Source: Deferrisomatales bacterium
GTDB taxonomy: Bacteria > Desulfobacterota > Deferrisomatia > Deferrisomatales > Deferrisomataceae
NCBI GenBank assembly: GCA_024277875.1
Contig: JAJRUI010000027.1
Coordinates: 1 to 47,123, forward strand
DNA: 47,123 nt
Direction of reading: 5' to 3'
A program made the position numbers and the translations under genes. The first letter of the stretch is position 1. Every line of letters starts with the position of its first letter. Under the pieces are notes generated by a model. That model worked only from the letters and a program-made list of their open reading frames with translations, was not told the DNA's origin and did not search any database. Positions 9,663 to 17,159 of this stretch are shown piece by piece.

Positions 9663-10336
9663 GTGAGGCGGTCTTTATAACGGGAACGCCCGGGAGGGTC
9701 AAGGGGTTTTGTCGCGGCCCACGCGGCCACGCGGGCGCACGCGAACGAGCGCCCCAGGAGGTTCCCGGAGCGGGGGAGCCCGTCCAGGTCCCGGGGCCGC
9801 CCCAGGGCCCGGTACGGGTACGGGCCCCCTGCCACGGCCACCGCGTTCTCCCCCACCGCGTCGTCCTCCAGCACCCCCAGCACCCCGGGGACGGCTGCGG
9901 GCAGGACCGGCGCGCCGTCCGGCGCGCCCGCAGCCACCACTACGCACCCGGCAGCCAGGGCCGCTTCGCAGGCGTCTGCGATGAGGGCGGTTCCCGGGCC
10001 CGGCGGGACCCCCAGGCTCAGGTTGATCACGGCGCACCCCTCTGCGGCGGCCCGGAGGATCCCCCGGGCCACGAGGGACGGGTAGGTGGTGAGCCTCCGG
10101 CCGAACACCCGCACGGCGAACAACTCCGCGCCGGGCAGCGCCTGCCTGAGGATGCCGGCCACGGCGGTGCCGTGCCCCACCGGGTCCTGGAACTCCCCGT
10201 CCTCCCGGACCCGGCCGTGGGGGTCCCGGAACACCCGGCACCCCCGGACCCGGCCGTGCACGAGGGAGTGCCACGGGTTGATGCCGGTGTCCACCACGCC
10301 GATCCGGACCGGCTCTGTCGCTTCGGCCCCGTTCAC
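9653..10336 (-). CDS. qhpE: Subtilisin-like serine protease, QhpE-like
   Basis: The 227-residue S8 protease has the triad Asp16 (I-G-V-V-D-T-G), His55 (G-H-G-T-A-V-A-G) and Ser197 (L-G-R-S-F-A-C-A), with an N-L-S-L-G oxyanion-region strand. It has no signal peptide or propeptide, so it acts in the cytoplasm. In known qhp systems, QhpE removes the leader from the crosslinked QhpC peptide, and position in this operon supports that role. The GTG start at 10336 overlaps the stop of the oxidoreductase gene as GTGA. The TAG stop lies inside the tRNA-Val gene. The gene name is by context; sequence alone proves only the S8 family. Confidence 0.8.
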   Translation of the reverse strand: MNGAEATEPVRIGVVDTGINPWHSLVHGRVRGCRVFRDPHGRVREDGEFQDPVGHGTAVAGILRQALPGAELFAVRVFGRRLTTYPSLVARGILRAAAEGCAVINLSLGVPPGPGTALIADACEAALAAGCVVVAAGAPDGAPVLPAAVPGVLGVLEDDAVGENAVAVAGGPYPYRALGRPRDLDGLPRSGNLLGRSFACARVAAWAATKPLDPPGRSRYKDRLTGD

Positions 10337-12045
10337 GGCTGCGCGAACACCCGGTCCAGGTCCGCGTCGGGCACGTCCCAGACATGGCCCAGGGGCGCCA
10401 GGGCCTCTTGGCCGAAGAACGCGGGGAGCCGGTCGTCCCTGGGCCCGAACCCGGCCCGCCGGTTGAAGTCCTTCTCGGTCAGGCAGACCCGGCGGCCCAG
10501 CCCGATCAGGTACTCCCCGGGAAGGGACGCGCCGGTCAGGGCCGACACGGCGTCCACCAGGCTCCCCTGGAGTTCGGGGCTCTCCACCACGGGCAGCGAC
10601 GCGAACAGGCACAGCCCCAGGGAGTCGATCGCGGCGAAATAGCACTGGACGAACTCGGACACCTGGTACTGGCCGTCGGGGACCGACGGGTTGTACTCCG
10701 GGTTGGCCGGGCTGGGGAGCACGTTGCCCGCGGTGTGGTCCGCGCCCATCGGGCTGGTGGCGTAGGTGACGCCGGTGCCCTTGAGACACCGGGGGTCGTA
10801 GGCTGCGAGGGCCTGGCCCTTCACCGCGGGCACCCGGGCCACGCCCAGTTCCCGGCCCACGGCCACGCTGCCGGAAGCGAGCAGGGCGCCCAGGGGGTCC
10901 CCGCCGGGGATCGCTTCGAGCACCTCCAAGAGCCGGTGCCCGTCACCCCAGGGCAACCGCCCCCCCTCCATGGCCACGGCTGCGGCCGCGCCGATCTCCA
11001 TCGTGTCCAGGCCCAGGTCGTCGCACGCCCGGTCGATGCGCGCGATCGCGTCCGGGTCGTCGATGGCGCAGTTGCTGCCCACCAGGCCCAGGGTCTCGTA
11101 CTCGAACCCGCTGGTGATCGGCTCGCCGTCGGGCCCGGTGTACACCTGGGAGCAGTGGATCACGCACCCGGCCATGCACCGGTGCCGGGTGGTCGCGCCC
11201 GGGCGCTGGGCCATGATCCCGGCCAAGGCCTCCCCCGCGATCCGGGGCGCGCCGTCGAACCGGCCCCGGGAGTAGTTGCGGGTGGGCAGGCCGCCCATCT
11301 CGTTGATCAGGCCGACGAGCATCGAGGTGCCCAGGGCCTCGAAGCCGGCCATCAGGGGGTGCGCCGTAATCCCCTCGGCCAGGGCCCGGGCAGCGGCCCG
11401 GAGACGCTCGGGGTCGGCCGGGACCGGACCCGGTCCGCCGGCCGGATCCACCACCACGGCCTTCACTTTCTTGGCCCCCATGACCGCGCCCAGCCCGCCC
11501 CGGGCCGCGGTCCTCAGGTGGCCGTCAGGGGTCGCGATCACCACGGCGGCCGCCCGCAGGCCCCGTTCCCCGGCCGGCCCGACCGTGGCAACGGCACAAC
11601 CCTGGTGGCGCCCCCGGAGCGCTGCCACGGCGGCGTAGTTGCCCGAACCCCACAGGTCGTCCGCGGGTTCGAACTCGGCGCCGCCCGCGTGGATCCGGAC
11701 CGTCACCGGCTCGGGCGCCTCCCCCTGGAGGACCACGGCGGCCGCCCCGAGACGGGCAAGGGCGTGGGCGAACGAGCCGCCCGCGTTGGATTCCTTGATC
11801 GTGCCGGTCAGGGGGCTCTTGGCACCCACCGACAACCGGCCGTTGTTGGGCACGGCCGTGCCGGCCAGCAGGCCCGGGGCGAACACCAGCCGGTTGGCCG
11901 GGCCCAGGGGATCTGCGTTCGGGGGCACTTCGGCGGCCACGATCGCCGAGGTGAGCCCCCGTCCGCCGAGGCCTTCGTACGGTTCCGGCAGGGGGTCCCA
12001 CGAGCAGGTCCGGGCGGCGAGGTCGATGCGGAGCAGGCGAGCCAT
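10333..12045 (-). CDS. Tungsten aldehyde:ferredoxin oxidoreductase family protein in the amine locus
   Basis: The 570-residue protein has the AOR N-terminal domain (L-G-G-R-G-L-T-S, then S-V-G-A-K-S-P-L-T-G-T-I-K-E-S-N-A-G-G) that binds tungsto-bispterin. Iron-sulfur ligands are C-M-A-G-C-V-I-H-C with C-x3-C-x3-C spacing, plus a later cysteine in S-L-G-L-C-L-F. The G-F-E-Y-E-T-L-G-L-V-G-S-N stretch recalls the YdhV-type branch. Enzymes of this family oxidise aldehydes to acids and reduce ferredoxin. QHNDH makes aldehydes from amines, so this enzyme could remove the product and conserve electrons (inference). AAGGAGG before the ATG overlaps the stop of the ABC gene. It lacks a signal peptide, so it would be cytoplasmic. 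Confidence 0.88.
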   Translation of the reverse strand: MARLLRIDLAARTCSWDPLPEPYEGLGGRGLTSAIVAAEVPPNADPLGPANRLVFAPGLLAGTAVPNNGRLSVGAKSPLTGTIKESNAGGSFAHALARLGAAAVVLQGEAPEPVTVRIHAGGAEFEPADDLWGSGNYAAVAALRGRHQGCAVATVGPAGERGLRAAAVVIATPDGHLRTAARGGLGAVMGAKKVKAVVVDPAGGPGPVPADPERLRAAARALAEGITAHPLMAGFEALGTSMLVGLINEMGGLPTRNYSRGRFDGAPRIAGEALAGIMAQRPGATTRHRCMAGCVIHCSQVYTGPDGEPITSGFEYETLGLVGSNCAIDDPDAIARIDRACDDLGLDTMEIGAAAAVAMEGGRLPWGDGHRLLEVLEAIPGGDPLGALLASGSVAVGRELGVARVPAVKGQALAAYDPRCLKGTGVTYATSPMGADHTAGNVLPSPANPEYNPSVPDGQYQVSEFVQCYFAAIDSLGLCLFASLPVVESPELQGSLVDAVSALTGASLPGEYLIGLGRRVCLTEKDFNRRAGFGPRDDRLPAFFGQEALAPLGHVWDVPDADLDRVFAQP

Positions 12046-12056
12046 GAAACACCTCC

Positions 12057-13793
12057 TTAGGAGTGGGGGGTGGACTGAAGGCCGGGATTCGGGACCAGAA
12101 CGGCGCTGCCGGTTGGCTCGGGGCCGGATCCGGCAGCTGGCCGGATCTGCCCCGCCGGCACCAGGACCCCGCCGTCCAGGGTCATCCGCCGGTGGAAACG
12201 GCCCGAGCCGGTCCACTGGTGGGCGATCACCAGGAACCCCCGGTCCGGGAACGCGTTCCACAGGTTTTCGGCCACCCGGGTCGCCGTGGACGGGTCCAGG
12301 GCGGACAGGGCTTCGTCCAGGACGAACACCTGGGGCGCCTGGAGGACCAGGCGCGCCACACCGAGGCGCTGGCGCTGGCCGTCCGACAGGGCGAGCCCCC
12401 TGCCCCCGATCACGGTATGGTACCCGTCCGGCAGGGACAGGATGAACCCGTGGGCCTCGGCCAGCCGGGCGGCCTCGAGGACCGCGTCGTCCGTGGCGTC
12501 CGGGTTGCCGTACCTCAGGTTCTCTTCGACGGTCGCGTGGAGCAGGAACGGTTCGGCCCCTGCGTAACCCAGGATGCGGCGCAGGTGGACGGGGGGACAC
12601 GCGCGGGGGTCCACGCCGCCCACCAGGACCGTTCCGGTCCGGGGCGCCCGCAGCCCGAACAGCAACTGGACCAGGGTGGACTTGCCCGCTCCGGAGTCGC
12701 CGAGCACGATGACCCGCTCTGTCGGTCCCATGTGGAAACGGATGCCCCGGAGCACCGCGTCCTTGCCGGGATACGAAAACCACACGTCGTCCAGCACCAC
12801 CGACGACGAACACGGGGTCGCCCGGGCCACGGCCGGGGCCGGGTCGTCCCCCAGCACCTCTGCCACCCGGGCCAGGCTGACCCGCGCTTCCTGAACGGTA
12901 CGCACGAGCCCCAGGAGCCCCTGGGCCGGGCCGTACAGGCGGCCCTGGTACAGCACGAACGCCACGAACGTCCCGAGTCCGAGTTGCTCGCCCTCCAGCA
13001 GCCGTCCGCCGAGCAGGTAGATCCACGCCAGCCCCAGGGTGAGGACCAGCCCCGGGACCCCGGAGGCGGCCGCGTCCACCCCCTGGAACCGGAGGACCCG
13101 TCGCACCAGCACATCGTTGAGCCGCCCGAACGTTTCGGCTTCGGCGGTTCGGGTGCCGTGGAACCGCACGGCCCGCAGCCCGGACAGCCGCTCGGACAGG
13201 AAGTGGGAGATGTTGGCCATGTCCTGCCGGATGCTGCGGGCCGCCCGCTCCACCGGCCCCCGGAAAGCCGTCGAGATCGCCAGGGCCACGGCCACGCCCG
13301 TGAAGCTCCACACCGCCAGGCCCGGGTGCAGCCGCACGAGGATCCCGGCCGCCACGACGAGGAACAGCGCGTTGCGCACGCCACCCAGGAGGCCGTCCAC
13401 CAGCAGGGCCTGGATCTGGGGCAGGTCGCCCCCGAACCGGCTGAGCAGGTCTCCGTGCCGGAACCGTTCAACCCCGTCCAGGGGCGCGGTCAGGCAACGG
13501 CTGAACAGGCGGTGGCGCAGTTCCACGAGCACGTCGGCCGACAGCCGCGCGTGAACCAGCCGGATGGCCAGCCCGAGCGCGAGGTCGAGGCCAGCGATCG
13601 CGGCAAGGGCGGCCGCGATCCACGGCACTGCGGAGAAGTCCCCCCGCTCGGTGACCGCGTCGATGAACGCCTTGCCCAGCAGCGGGGTCGACAGGGAGAT
13701 GCCCGCGCCAAGGAGCCCGAGGACGAACAACCCGGCCAGACGCCGCCCCTTGCCCCGCAGGTGCACCGTGAACGGCCCCAGTTCCCTCAGCAC
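12057..13793 (-). CDS. qhpF: ABC transporter, fused membrane and ATPase domains (QhpF-like)
   Basis: The 578-residue protein has an exporter-type six-helix membrane domain (about residues 20-310) followed by an ATPase domain with Walker A G-D-S-G-A-G-K-S-T, signature L-S-D-G-Q-R-Q-R-L, Walker B V-F-V-L-D-E-A and an H-loop A-H-Q. Known qhp operons encode such a transporter, QhpF, thought to export the processed gamma subunit to the periplasm, and the position here supports this. The GTG start at 13793 has GGGGAGG seven bases before it. It overlaps the end of the reading frame that continues the UbiU-like protein. Some C39-type exporters look similar, but no peptidase domain is present here. 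Confidence 0.85.
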   Translation of the reverse strand: MLRELGPFTVHLRGKGRRLAGLFVLGLLGAGISLSTPLLGKAFIDAVTERGDFSAVPWIAAALAAIAGLDLALGLAIRLVHARLSADVLVELRHRLFSRCLTAPLDGVERFRHGDLLSRFGGDLPQIQALLVDGLLGGVRNALFLVVAAGILVRLHPGLAVWSFTGVAVALAISTAFRGPVERAARSIRQDMANISHFLSERLSGLRAVRFHGTRTAEAETFGRLNDVLVRRVLRFQGVDAAASGVPGLVLTLGLAWIYLLGGRLLEGEQLGLGTFVAFVLYQGRLYGPAQGLLGLVRTVQEARVSLARVAEVLGDDPAPAVARATPCSSSVVLDDVWFSYPGKDAVLRGIRFHMGPTERVIVLGDSGAGKSTLVQLLFGLRAPRTGTVLVGGVDPRACPPVHLRRILGYAGAEPFLLHATVEENLRYGNPDATDDAVLEAARLAEAHGFILSLPDGYHTVIGGRGLALSDGQRQRLGVARLVLQAPQVFVLDEALSALDPSTATRVAENLWNAFPDRGFLVIAHQWTGSGRFHRRMTLDGGVLVPAGQIRPAAGSGPEPTGSAVLVPNPGLQSTPHS

Positions 13794-13984
13794 GCCGCCG
13801 CCTCCCCAGGCCTGGACCGCCACACGTCCGGGTAGTAGCACAGGTGCTCCCCGTCGCACAGGCTGCGCCCCCCCCGGGCCGCCACCACCGCCTCCCGGAT
13901 CGCCTCGGGGGGCGCGCCGTCCCGGGCCAGGGCAGCCGCCCGGGCTGCGAGTTCCACCGAGCCCCTCTTCCGGTCGAGGGAGGC
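13787..13984 (-). other. C-terminal continuation of the UbiU-like frame after an in-frame TAG
   Basis: Directly after the TAG at 13987-13985, the same frame stays open for 65 codons to a TGA at 13789-13787. It encodes A-S-L-D-R-K-R-G-S-V-E-L-A-A-R, a helical stretch, and C-D-G-E-H-L-C-Y-Y-P-D. U32-family proteins typically continue past a V/E-G-R motif with a helix bearing basic and alanine residues and, in several subfamilies, end in a C-Y-Y-P-type sequence. The segment is therefore the missing C-terminus of the gene upstream, not an independent gene. It has no good start of its own (only an internal GTG). Its stop overlaps the ABC transporter start. Confidence 0.75.
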
Positions 13985-14758
13985 CTACCGGCCCACCACC
14001 TTGAGGCTCGCCACCCCCAGTTCCCGCAGGCGGGGAACGGCGCACAGCCCGCATGGGCCCAGGGTGTAGCCCCGGTTCGTGCGGCAGCCGCAGTTGTTCA
14101 ACGTCCACTTCCAGAACGCGTACCCTTCGAGCACGTCGTCCCCGATCCCCTCGGTGCCCGGGCCGTCTTCCAGGCAGAACGGGCCCAGGGTGTGGGTGGT
14201 GGCGCACAGGCCCTCTTCGAACACGCACCCGTCGTTCAATGCGAACACCTCGAACGCGACCCCCGGCACCAGCACATGGGCGATCTCGTCCAGGGTGAGG
14301 TGGCGGGGCAGGACGATCCGGGCGACCCCCAGGTCCCGGAAGAACGCGGCCGCGCCCCGGTTCGTGCAGGTGGCCAGGCTCGACACGTGGATCCGGTCGG
14401 CCAGCCCGGCCTCGGCCAGGGCCAGCAGGAGTTCGGTCTCGGCCACGATCAGGCCGGCCGCCCCGATCCGCTCCAGGAGCCGGCGCCCGAACGCCACGAG
14501 GGGGGCGATCGCGTCCCCGGGGTACGACGGCGCGTTCAAGGTGACGAACACGGGTCGGCCGCCAGCCGCGGCGACGACCCGGGCCAGGGCAGCCTCGTCT
14601 GCGAGGCCGGCCGAGCGGGGGGAGCGGCGGTGGACCCATGCCCCGCCGTACCGCTCGGCCCAGAACCGGGGCGTGAGGCCGCAGTAGAACTCGTCGGCGC
14701 CGGCCCGGCACAGGACGGGCACCTCCTCGGGCGCGCGCACCGGGGCCAGGACGTTCAC
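13985..14758 (-). CDS. U32-family protein, UbiU-like (ends at an in-frame amber codon)
   Basis: The 257-residue product starts V-L-A-P-V-R-A-P-E-E-V with C-R-A-G-A-D-E-F-Y-C-G-L, the U32 TIM-barrel opening (UbiU: G-A-D-A-V-Y-I-G-L). It continues with V-T-L-N-A-P, H-V-S-S-L-A-T-C-T-N, R-I-V-L-P-R-H-L-T-L-D-E-I, then a cysteine cluster D-G-C-V-F-E-E-G-L-C (C-x6-C as in UbiU), F-C, N-N-C-G-C and G-P-C-G-L-C. It stops at TAG right after S-L-K-V-V-G-R. With readthrough it would be 323 residues, close to UbiU. The GTG start overlaps the UbiV-like stop (GTGA). UbiU/UbiV are iron-sulfur hydroxylases of anaerobic quinone synthesis; no ubiquinone genes lie here. A role in CTQ tryptophan oxygenation is inferred from context. 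Confidence 0.8.
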   Translation of the reverse strand: MNVLAPVRAPEEVPVLCRAGADEFYCGLTPRFWAERYGGAWVHRRSPRSAGLADEAALARVVAAAGGRPVFVTLNAPSYPGDAIAPLVAFGRRLLERIGAAGLIVAETELLLALAEAGLADRIHVSSLATCTNRGAAAFFRDLGVARIVLPRHLTLDEIAHVLVPGVAFEVFALNDGCVFEEGLCATTHTLGPFCLEDGPGTEGIGDDVLEGYAFWKWTLNNCGCRTNRGYTLGPCGLCAVPRLRELGVASLKVVGR

Positions 14759-15561
14759 GGCGCGGGCCTGCTGTGGAGGACGATCCGGTCCGCCCGGGGC
14801 CACGGTCCCCGGTCCGGAGCCGCGAGCGCGAACACCGTGTTGCCCGCCCGCCACAGGGGCGCGGCCGTGTCGGCGCGGGCGACCCGCCGGGGGCCCGACC
14901 GGCACGGCCGCGGGCACGGCGTGCCCAGCAGGTGGGTCAGCCCCGTCCCCGGGTGCTCGGCCGCCTTGATCAGGCAGTTCCGGCCGCTCGCCACGAACGA
15001 GAACGGCAGGTGCAGGGCCCGGGAGAGCCCGCCTGCGCCGTCCCCCAGGTACCCGCCGCCGGCCGCATCGGGGTCGGTCTCCACGGCGGCCACGTCCAGG
15101 TCTGCCAGCAGGCGCCGGAGCCGGTGCGCCCGGCCGGCTGGGCTGGGGGGTCCGGCCGGGCCCCTGGGGTCGCGCAGCCCCCGGTTCAGCAGGCGTCCGG
15201 CCCGCCGCGACAGCTCCGGAAAGCGGGTCCTCAGGAGCCCGAGCACCCCCCAGTCGTTGAACACCACGGACGGCGTCCAGGAGCGGCCGACGAGTTCCGC
15301 GAGCAGCCGTTCCACCGCGGCGAGGCCCCGGTCGGTGACCACGGGCGTGAGCAATACGGGCTCCAGGCCGTGGCGGTGGGCCGAGCGGCAGTGGGCCTCG
15401 GCCTCGTCCGCCGTGGGCAGGGCGTGTTCGCAGAACTCGGCACCGAAGTACACGGCGACCAGCCGCCCGGGGGCGAGACGGTCCTGCCACGCCGGGGCGC
15501 ACACGGTGCGGGGGTCCTCCGGCGGGACGCCGGGGGTTTCCAGTCGAACGCCGTACTCCAT
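14755..15561 (-). CDS. U32-like protein resembling UbiV (four-cysteine Fe-S site)
   Basis: The 268-residue protein has V-A-V-Y-F-G-A-E-F-C-E (Cys44), aligning with the UbiV stretch V-I-Y-L-G-E-A-V-C-S. Near the end L-P-F-S-F-V-A-S-G-R-N-C (Cys196) is followed by C-P-R-P-C (Cys216, Cys220). UbiV binds its [4Fe-4S] cluster with Cys39, Cys180, Cys193 and Cys197, so the four ligands and the C-x3-C spacing are kept. Overall identity is low, so the match rests on these motifs and on pairing with a UbiU-like gene. It begins after a terminator behind qhpB, with GGAGAC before the ATG. Proposed role: partner subunit of an O2-independent hydroxylase for QHNDH cofactor synthesis (inference). Confidence 0.72.
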   Translation of the reverse strand: MEYGVRLETPGVPPEDPRTVCAPAWQDRLAPGRLVAVYFGAEFCEHALPTADEAEAHCRSAHRHGLEPVLLTPVVTDRGLAAVERLLAELVGRSWTPSVVFNDWGVLGLLRTRFPELSRRAGRLLNRGLRDPRGPAGPPSPAGRAHRLRRLLADLDVAAVETDPDAAGGGYLGDGAGGLSRALHLPFSFVASGRNCLIKAAEHPGTGLTHLLGTPCPRPCRSGPRRVARADTAAPLWRAGNTVFALAAPDRGPWPRADRIVLHSRPAP

Positions 15562-15584
15562 CGGCAGTCTCCGGAACGCGCACG

Positions 15585-15626
15585 AAAAAAGGCGGGGCCC
15601 CGCCCCGGAGGAACGGGCGGAGCCCC
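15585..15626 (-). terminator. Terminator hairpin between qhpB and the UbiV-like gene
   Basis: On the minus strand a 12-bp stem (15626-15615 with 15605-15594, one U-G pair) is followed by GCC and six T. It lies 14 bases after the qhpB stop and before the next operon gene. It probably lowers transcription of the maturation genes relative to the structural subunits. Confidence 0.8.
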
Positions 15627-15640
15627 TGGGGTTGGACCGG

Positions 15641-16651
15641 TCAGAACGTCACCCGGCGAAGGTCCATGCCGTCGGTGGCCATCTGGAGCACCTTCAGGGG
15701 TTTGAGGGTCTTCGTGTCGTAGATCGTCAGGGTGGATCCGCCGCCGGCCAGGTACACCTTGAGCCCGTCGGTAGACACGTTGATCCCGTACGCGGTGCCC
15801 TCGTGGTTGACGACGATGGCCTCGTAGGTGTTGGTGGTGAGGTCGATCACGTTGAGTTCGTCCATGACCCCGTAGGCCTTCTTCTTGTCCGGGGAGTAGA
15901 TCACGGAGTAGGCGAACACCGGGATTCCGTTGAGGGGCGTGTCGGTGATCTCGCCGGTCTCCTTGTTGATGCCCAACAGGCCCATGAGCTCGGGCGTGTA
16001 GTAGTTGGCCATGAAGATCCCACCGTTCTCCCACGAGTAGTTCCAGAACGGCAGGAAGTTCATCTGCTTTTCGTACATCGGGTAGGTCTCGACGATCTTC
16101 ATCTCTTTGCCTGAGACGTCGATCTTGTACAGATCCTTGCCGATCGCGTACACCATGGAGCCGTCCTTGACGGTGGTGAGTGTCGCCACGTCCCAGGGCA
16201 GTTCCAGGGTGCGCAGCGTCTTGCCGGTCTTCAGGTCCATCTGGGTCAGCCGGGGCGGCGTGACCACGACCTCTCCGCCTTCGGTGGTCCGGCCCCTCAC
16301 CGAAAGGTACGCGGTCTTGCCGTCCGGGGCGAGGTCGAACCCGTAGACGAACCGGTCCCATCCGTCCCCGTTCAGGTCCAGGGTGTCCACCACCTTCCGG
16401 GCCTCCAGGTCCACCTTGTGGATCAGGTGCCGTTTGGCCGTCACGTACAGGTACCGCTTGTCCCGGGTCAGGGCGGTCTCCCGAAGCCAGCCCTCGGCCG
16501 GGATGTCGGCCACGATCTCGTCGGTGTCCCCGTCGATCACCTGGATCACGCCGTACCCGATGTAGTAGAACATGTCCTTGGCCTCGGCCGGGGGCCCTGC
16601 CAGGGCTGCCAAGACCGTCATGGCGATCAGCGCCTTCCACCTGTTTTTCAT
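15641..16651 (-). CDS. qhpB: Quinohemoprotein amine dehydrogenase beta subunit
   Basis: The 336-residue protein starts with a Sec signal peptide (M-K-N-R-W-K-A-L-I-A-M-T-V-L, cleavage after P-P-A-E-A). It then gives repeated beta-propeller blades such as V-I-D-G-D-T-D-E-I-V-A-D-I, V-D-L-E-A-R-K-V-V-D-T and I-Y-D-T-K-T-L-K-P-L. This matches QHNDH beta, a seven-bladed propeller that completes the active site around the gamma subunit in the periplasm. The ATG at 16651 is chosen over a GTG directly before it because GAGGAG is well spaced. It lies 141 bases after qhpC. Confidence 0.88.
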   Translation of the reverse strand: MKNRWKALIAMTVLAALAGPPAEAKDMFYYIGYGVIQVIDGDTDEIVADIPAEGWLRETALTRDKRYLYVTAKRHLIHKVDLEARKVVDTLDLNGDGWDRFVYGFDLAPDGKTAYLSVRGRTTEGGEVVVTPPRLTQMDLKTGKTLRTLELPWDVATLTTVKDGSMVYAIGKDLYKIDVSGKEMKIVETYPMYEKQMNFLPFWNYSWENGGIFMANYYTPELMGLLGINKETGEITDTPLNGIPVFAYSVIYSPDKKKAYGVMDELNVIDLTTNTYEAIVVNHEGTAYGINVSTDGLKVYLAGGGSTLTIYDTKTLKPLKVLQMATDGMDLRRVTF

Positions 16652-16792
16652 CACCCACTCCTCTTCGGTGTCGGTTTCTCGGGATGCTGGTAAACCATCC
16701 GCGGGTACCCAGCAACGGCTCTCCGGGGCGCCCCCCAGGCGGCTTCTCCGCAGCCCGGGGCGTGTTTCTCCGGTCCGGGGCGCTGGGCCCTC

Positions 16793-17125
16793 CTAGTCAT
16801 ACTTCATCTTGCGCCAGTCCCTGGCCACGTTCGGGCACTGCTGGTCCATGTCGGGGTGGTTGGTGAGGCCGTCCGGGGTCTGGGCCGGCCACCAGCAGTC
16901 CCCGGCACACCCGTGGAAGTCCCGGGCCGACGCCTGGCAGTTGCCCACCGGGTAGGTCGGCCGGGGGTTGGTCTCCCACCCGGTGTCGAACACCGTGGTG
17001 CACCCCGCCGGCATCCCCGGCGGGCCGTCCTGCAGTGCCCGAACGGTCTCGGTCTCCCCGTCGGCCAGGGCCTCGATCGCCTTGGCCTTTTCGTTCAGGG
17101 CCTGGATCGTCTTCTTGTTGCTCAT
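16793..17125 (-). CDS. qhpC: Quinohemoprotein amine dehydrogenase gamma subunit (CTQ-bearing)
   Basis: The 110-residue protein keeps every residue modified in QHNDH gamma. C42-x8-E51, C63-x5-D69 and C77-x7-D85 match the three Cys-Glu/Asp thioethers. C73-x5-W79 in G-C-A-G-D-C-W-W matches the cysteine tryptophylquinone pair. Asp69 also matches the catalytic base. The spacings 9, 6, 8 and 6 equal those of the Pseudomonas enzyme. A leader of about 35 residues precedes the core and lacks a Sec signal, as expected for a substrate of QhpD and QhpE. Cys97 near the C-terminus appears additional. The ATG has GAGGAG upstream. Confidence 0.95.
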   Translation of the reverse strand: MSNKKTIQALNEKAKAIEALADGETETVRALQDGPPGMPAGCTTVFDTGWETNPRPTYPVGNCQASARDFHGCAGDCWWPAQTPDGLTNHPDMDQQCPNVARDWRKMKYD

Positions 17126-17159
17126 GGTCCACTCCTCGGTCGTTGGTTGGTGTCGTGCG

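Noticed and set aside
13787..13984. The 65-codon stretch as an independent small gene
   Set aside because: It is exactly in frame with the UbiU-like gene, lacks a start with a ribosome site, and its sequence looks like a U32 C-terminus.
13985..15561. Reading the U32 proteins as secreted collagenases or proteases
   Set aside because: The family name comes from early work. The cysteine pattern matches iron-sulfur hydroxylase members, there is no signal peptide, and a separate S8 protease already fits the leader-removal role.
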